From contig LDAQ01000080.1 of assembly GCA_001028025.1 (NCBI GenBank), positions 1 through 64,000 on the forward strand: a stretch of 64,000 bases of DNA. Direction: 5' to 3'. The stretch comes from Faecalicatena fissicatena. GTDB taxonomy: Bacteria; Bacillota; Clostridia; Lachnospirales; Lachnospiraceae. The notes beneath the pieces were generated by a model that was given only the letters and a program-made list of their open reading frames with translations, did not search any database and was not told the DNA's origin. Positions 62,229 to 64,000 of the stretch are shown here, one piece after another. The position numbers were made by a program, and so were the translations under genes. Each line of letters starts with the position of its first letter. The stretch's first letter is position 1.

Positions 62229-63572
62229 CTATACTACAGCCGGCTTTAAAGTCCAGCATTGCAGTTTTGTCTGTTCAACAATATTGGGGGCCTCAAACTC
62301 CTCCGCCCACACAACCCAGTTGCCGCCGAACTGATACTTCTCATCCACGTGGTCGGCAGCTGCCAGACGCCCGGTCTGTACCTCCACAGTATCAGTCCCG
62401 TCCGTGAGTGCTTTTGCCAGTGTACAGAAAATATCCACCGGATTCAGGAAATTATCTCCCACCCGGTACAGCGATTTCAACTGCGGATACCCCATCACAT
62501 ATTCCCTGTCAGATAAGACCGCCTCCCCCAGTTTCTGTACGTCCACAACACGGGTATATAAGACTGAACGTTCCTCTTTCTCCGGCCCGTACATCAGCTC
62601 CGGAACCAGCATCCTGCCGGTCAGTGCCTTTGCAAGCAAAGTCAGTAGTTCAGACGGTGCAAGCATGCCGCCCTGCAGAGACTGATACGTAATGCCTCCG
62701 TCAAAACCCGCTGCATACTCTTTTAAATCCGATATCTTCAAGGGAACCATTCTCTGCTTCTCATAGCGCATTGCCTCTGCAGCTGTTATGTACTCTACAT
62801 TCTCCCTCTGGCCTGTATACTTCAGGAATCCCCGGATCGCTTCCAGATTCTCCTCATATGCCTCCCTGCTTCGAAGCGGAGCAGGCTGACAGCTGACCGG
62901 ATTCTTACCTCCTGCAAAGTTTACTTCATCCCAGAACTCCTCTGCCACAAGTTCCGTCGGATGATCGTAAATGCTCAGGAATACGACATCATCCCCGCGC
63001 ATATCCATCTCATCAAACGCCCTGCACATATGTTCCAGCTGATGAGGCTCATGCTGGGAATGGATCAGGTTAGCAAGCCCTGTCATACAGTACAGGCCCG
63101 CATACCAGAAGATCCCTCCGCCCACGTCCATAATCGGATGCGCATCCATATAGGTAGGAACTCCCATCCGTCTGGCCGCTGCAAATGCCTGCGGGGCCCA
63201 TGCCACACCCGGATGTCCGTAACTCATAAGATGCTGTCCTGTCAGCTCTGCCAGCTTTTGAAAGCCCGGATATTCCCTCTGAAAGAACTCTTCTGTCCCT
63301 TCCCGAAAACCATAGTGTTCCAGATATTCCGTAGGCAGCGGGTGAACACTGTGCTCGGTCGTATGGAAACATAACTCGTGTCTTTTTAACTTTTCGAGAA
63401 TATCAGTCCTTCCCTTTTTCTGAAGAAGCTCCAGCTTCTTTGTGCAGAACTTCAAGGTTGCACGGACTCCAAACTCATCCAGAATTCCCAGAATATCATA
63501 AAATGCATCGTCCGATTCTGCTGTCAGATAATCTTCAACATCAAACCACAGCAATACCTTTATCTGTTTCAT
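62229..63572 (-). CDS. Polysaccharide deacetylase-like protein
   Basis: A 447-residue cytoplasmic protein. The N-terminal part (about residues 1-290) looks like a NodB-type carbohydrate esterase fold: LLWFDVEDYLTAESDD supplies the metal and base aspartates, and LCFHTTEHSVHPL the histidines. Related proteins hydrolyse ureide or lactam rings (allantoinase/PuuE-like) rather than polysaccharides, which would fit the nitrogen-compound cluster. The C-terminal 150 residues are not recognised. The ATG at 63572 is eight bases after AGGAGG; closer starts exist at 63578 and 63581. Confidence 0.72.
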   Translation of the reverse strand: MKQIKVLLWFDVEDYLTAESDDAFYDILGILDEFGVRATLKFCTKKLELLQKKGRTDILEKLKRHELCFHTTEHSVHPLPTEYLEHYGFREGTEEFFQREYPGFQKLAELTGQHLMSYGHPGVAWAPQAFAAARRMGVPTYMDAHPIMDVGGGIFWYAGLYCMTGLANLIHSQHEPHQLEHMCRAFDEMDMRGDDVVFLSIYDHPTELVAEEFWDEVNFAGGKNPVSCQPAPLRSREAYEENLEAIRGFLKYTGQRENVEYITAAEAMRYEKQRMVPLKISDLKEYAAGFDGGITYQSLQGGMLAPSELLTLLAKALTGRMLVPELMYGPEKEERSVLYTRVVDVQKLGEAVLSDREYVMGYPQLKSLYRVGDNFLNPVDIFCTLAKALTDGTDTVEVQTGRLAAADHVDEKYQFGGNWVVWAEEFEAPNIVEQTKLQCWTLKPAVV

Positions 63573-63611
63573 CTTCATCACCTCCTGCTAAAATACCGTT
63601 GTTTCCTGTTC

Positions 63612-64000
63612 TCAGTACCCTCTTGTATCCCGGAAGTAAATGCGGTATTCCGCCCCTTCCAGCTCCCTGGCTACATATTGTTTCGCCTGCTCCACATCCC
63701 GCTTAATCAGCACATGCACCAATTCCATGTGTGCTTCCAGCAACGCCGTTGCCCCGGAGCTCTTCCACTCCCTGACAAATACTCTGCGGAGGTTATTGAG
63801 CACATTTTCCAGAGCGGATACCAGATACCTGTTGCGTGAGAGATATGCAACGGACATGTGAAAATCCATATTCATCTCACTGTATTCCTGATATGTACTG
63901 CCCTCGGCTTTCGCCACATGCTCCTCAGTCAGTTCCTGTAAAAACTTAAGTTCATCGTCTGTTGCGTACTGGATCGCCATCTCTGCACATGCCTTCTCCA
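63612..64000 (-). CDS. GntR-family regulator, FCD domain (5' end outside the window)
   Basis: The frame is open to the window edge, so only the C-terminal 128 or so residues are seen. MNMDFHMSVAYLSRNRYLVSALENVLNNLRR and HMELVHVLIKRDVEQAKQYVARELEGAE are the FCD ligand-binding domain, with the metal-ligand Asp/His pattern. The DNA-binding half must lie beyond 64000. It is directly upstream of the deacetylase-like gene and is the likely regulator of the six-gene cluster. Confidence 0.8.
   Translation of the reverse strand, partial: EKACAEMAIQYATDDELKFLQELTEEHVAKAEGSTYQEYSEMNMDFHMSVAYLSRNRYLVSALENVLNNLRRVFVREWKSSGATALLEAHMELVHVLIKRDVEQAKQYVARELEGAEYRIYFRDTRGY

Overview
The window looks like chromosomal DNA of a spore-forming, anaerobic Firmicute, most probably a Lachnospiraceae (Clostridium cluster XIVa-type gut bacterium). 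The evidence is moderate GC, strong AGGAGG-type ribosome binding sites, a SpoIIR gene, a SPOCS/LysM spore-coat type protein, a dnaE-pfkA-murI-DUF1934 run, CvfB, an acyl-ACP thioesterase, and sortase-anchored LamG/FIVAR surface proteins beside a YesM/YesN two-component pair. I cannot name a species. No tRNA, rRNA, CRISPR array, transposase or integrase gene was seen.

Layout. 0-15 kb is mostly housekeeping on the minus strand: dnaE, pfkA, murI, DUF1934; a Crh-like HPr without histidine; cvfB; a thioesterase; a CDF metal exporter; spoIIR; ispE with a GntR regulator; and a SPOCS-LysM protein. 15-16 kb holds plsC. 16-23 kb is a seven-gene minus-strand catabolic locus (AEC transporter, PucR regulator, DUF917, DUF1177, AroM, M29-like peptidase, Asp/Glu/hydantoin racemase-like), probably for a modified amino acid or hydantoin-like compound. 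23-28 kb holds nicotinate phosphoribosyltransferase, ddl, murF and a HAD phosphatase. 28.5-31 kb holds an HPt protein and a REC-HD-GYP-PAS-GGDEF protein. 31-37.5 kb holds a DMT transporter, an ArsR-type regulator, and a DeoR/transaldolase-like/sugar-kinase operon. 37.7-39.4 kb is an ABC exporter. 39.6-57.8 kb is a glycan-utilisation locus: YesM/YesN, solute-binding protein, two permeases, GH36 alpha-galactosidase, a 1937-residue wall-anchored LamG protein and a wall-anchored LamG/acetylesterase/FIVAR protein, with no transport ATPase. 57.9-64 kb is a second catabolic cluster: FCD-type regulator (cut by the window edge), deacetylase-like protein, PLP dehydratase, asparaginase, NCS1 permease and creatininase-family amidohydrolase.

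The most unusual feature is non-coding. Between the sugar-kinase stop codon and the ArsR-type regulator lies a 946-bp element (33605-34550) whose sequence folds by plain Watson-Crick pairing into a giant cloverleaf: an outer stem closing an almost linker-free four-way junction with three leaves of 293, 302 and 292 nt. Two leaves, and a fourth free-standing 253-bp hairpin on the other side of the regulator gene (31980-32232), end in the same two-hairpin tip of 79-80 nt although their sequences are unrelated. That pattern points to structure rather than sequence being conserved. I know of no described element matching it.

The window also carries several families of short palindromic repeats (GGGGTCAGACCCC; a 58-bp TAGTACATCGT element; a GAGTTTCGC hairpin; a CTTATAG hairpin). 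Many copies sit exactly at gene 3' ends and supply the stop codon or the last few residues.
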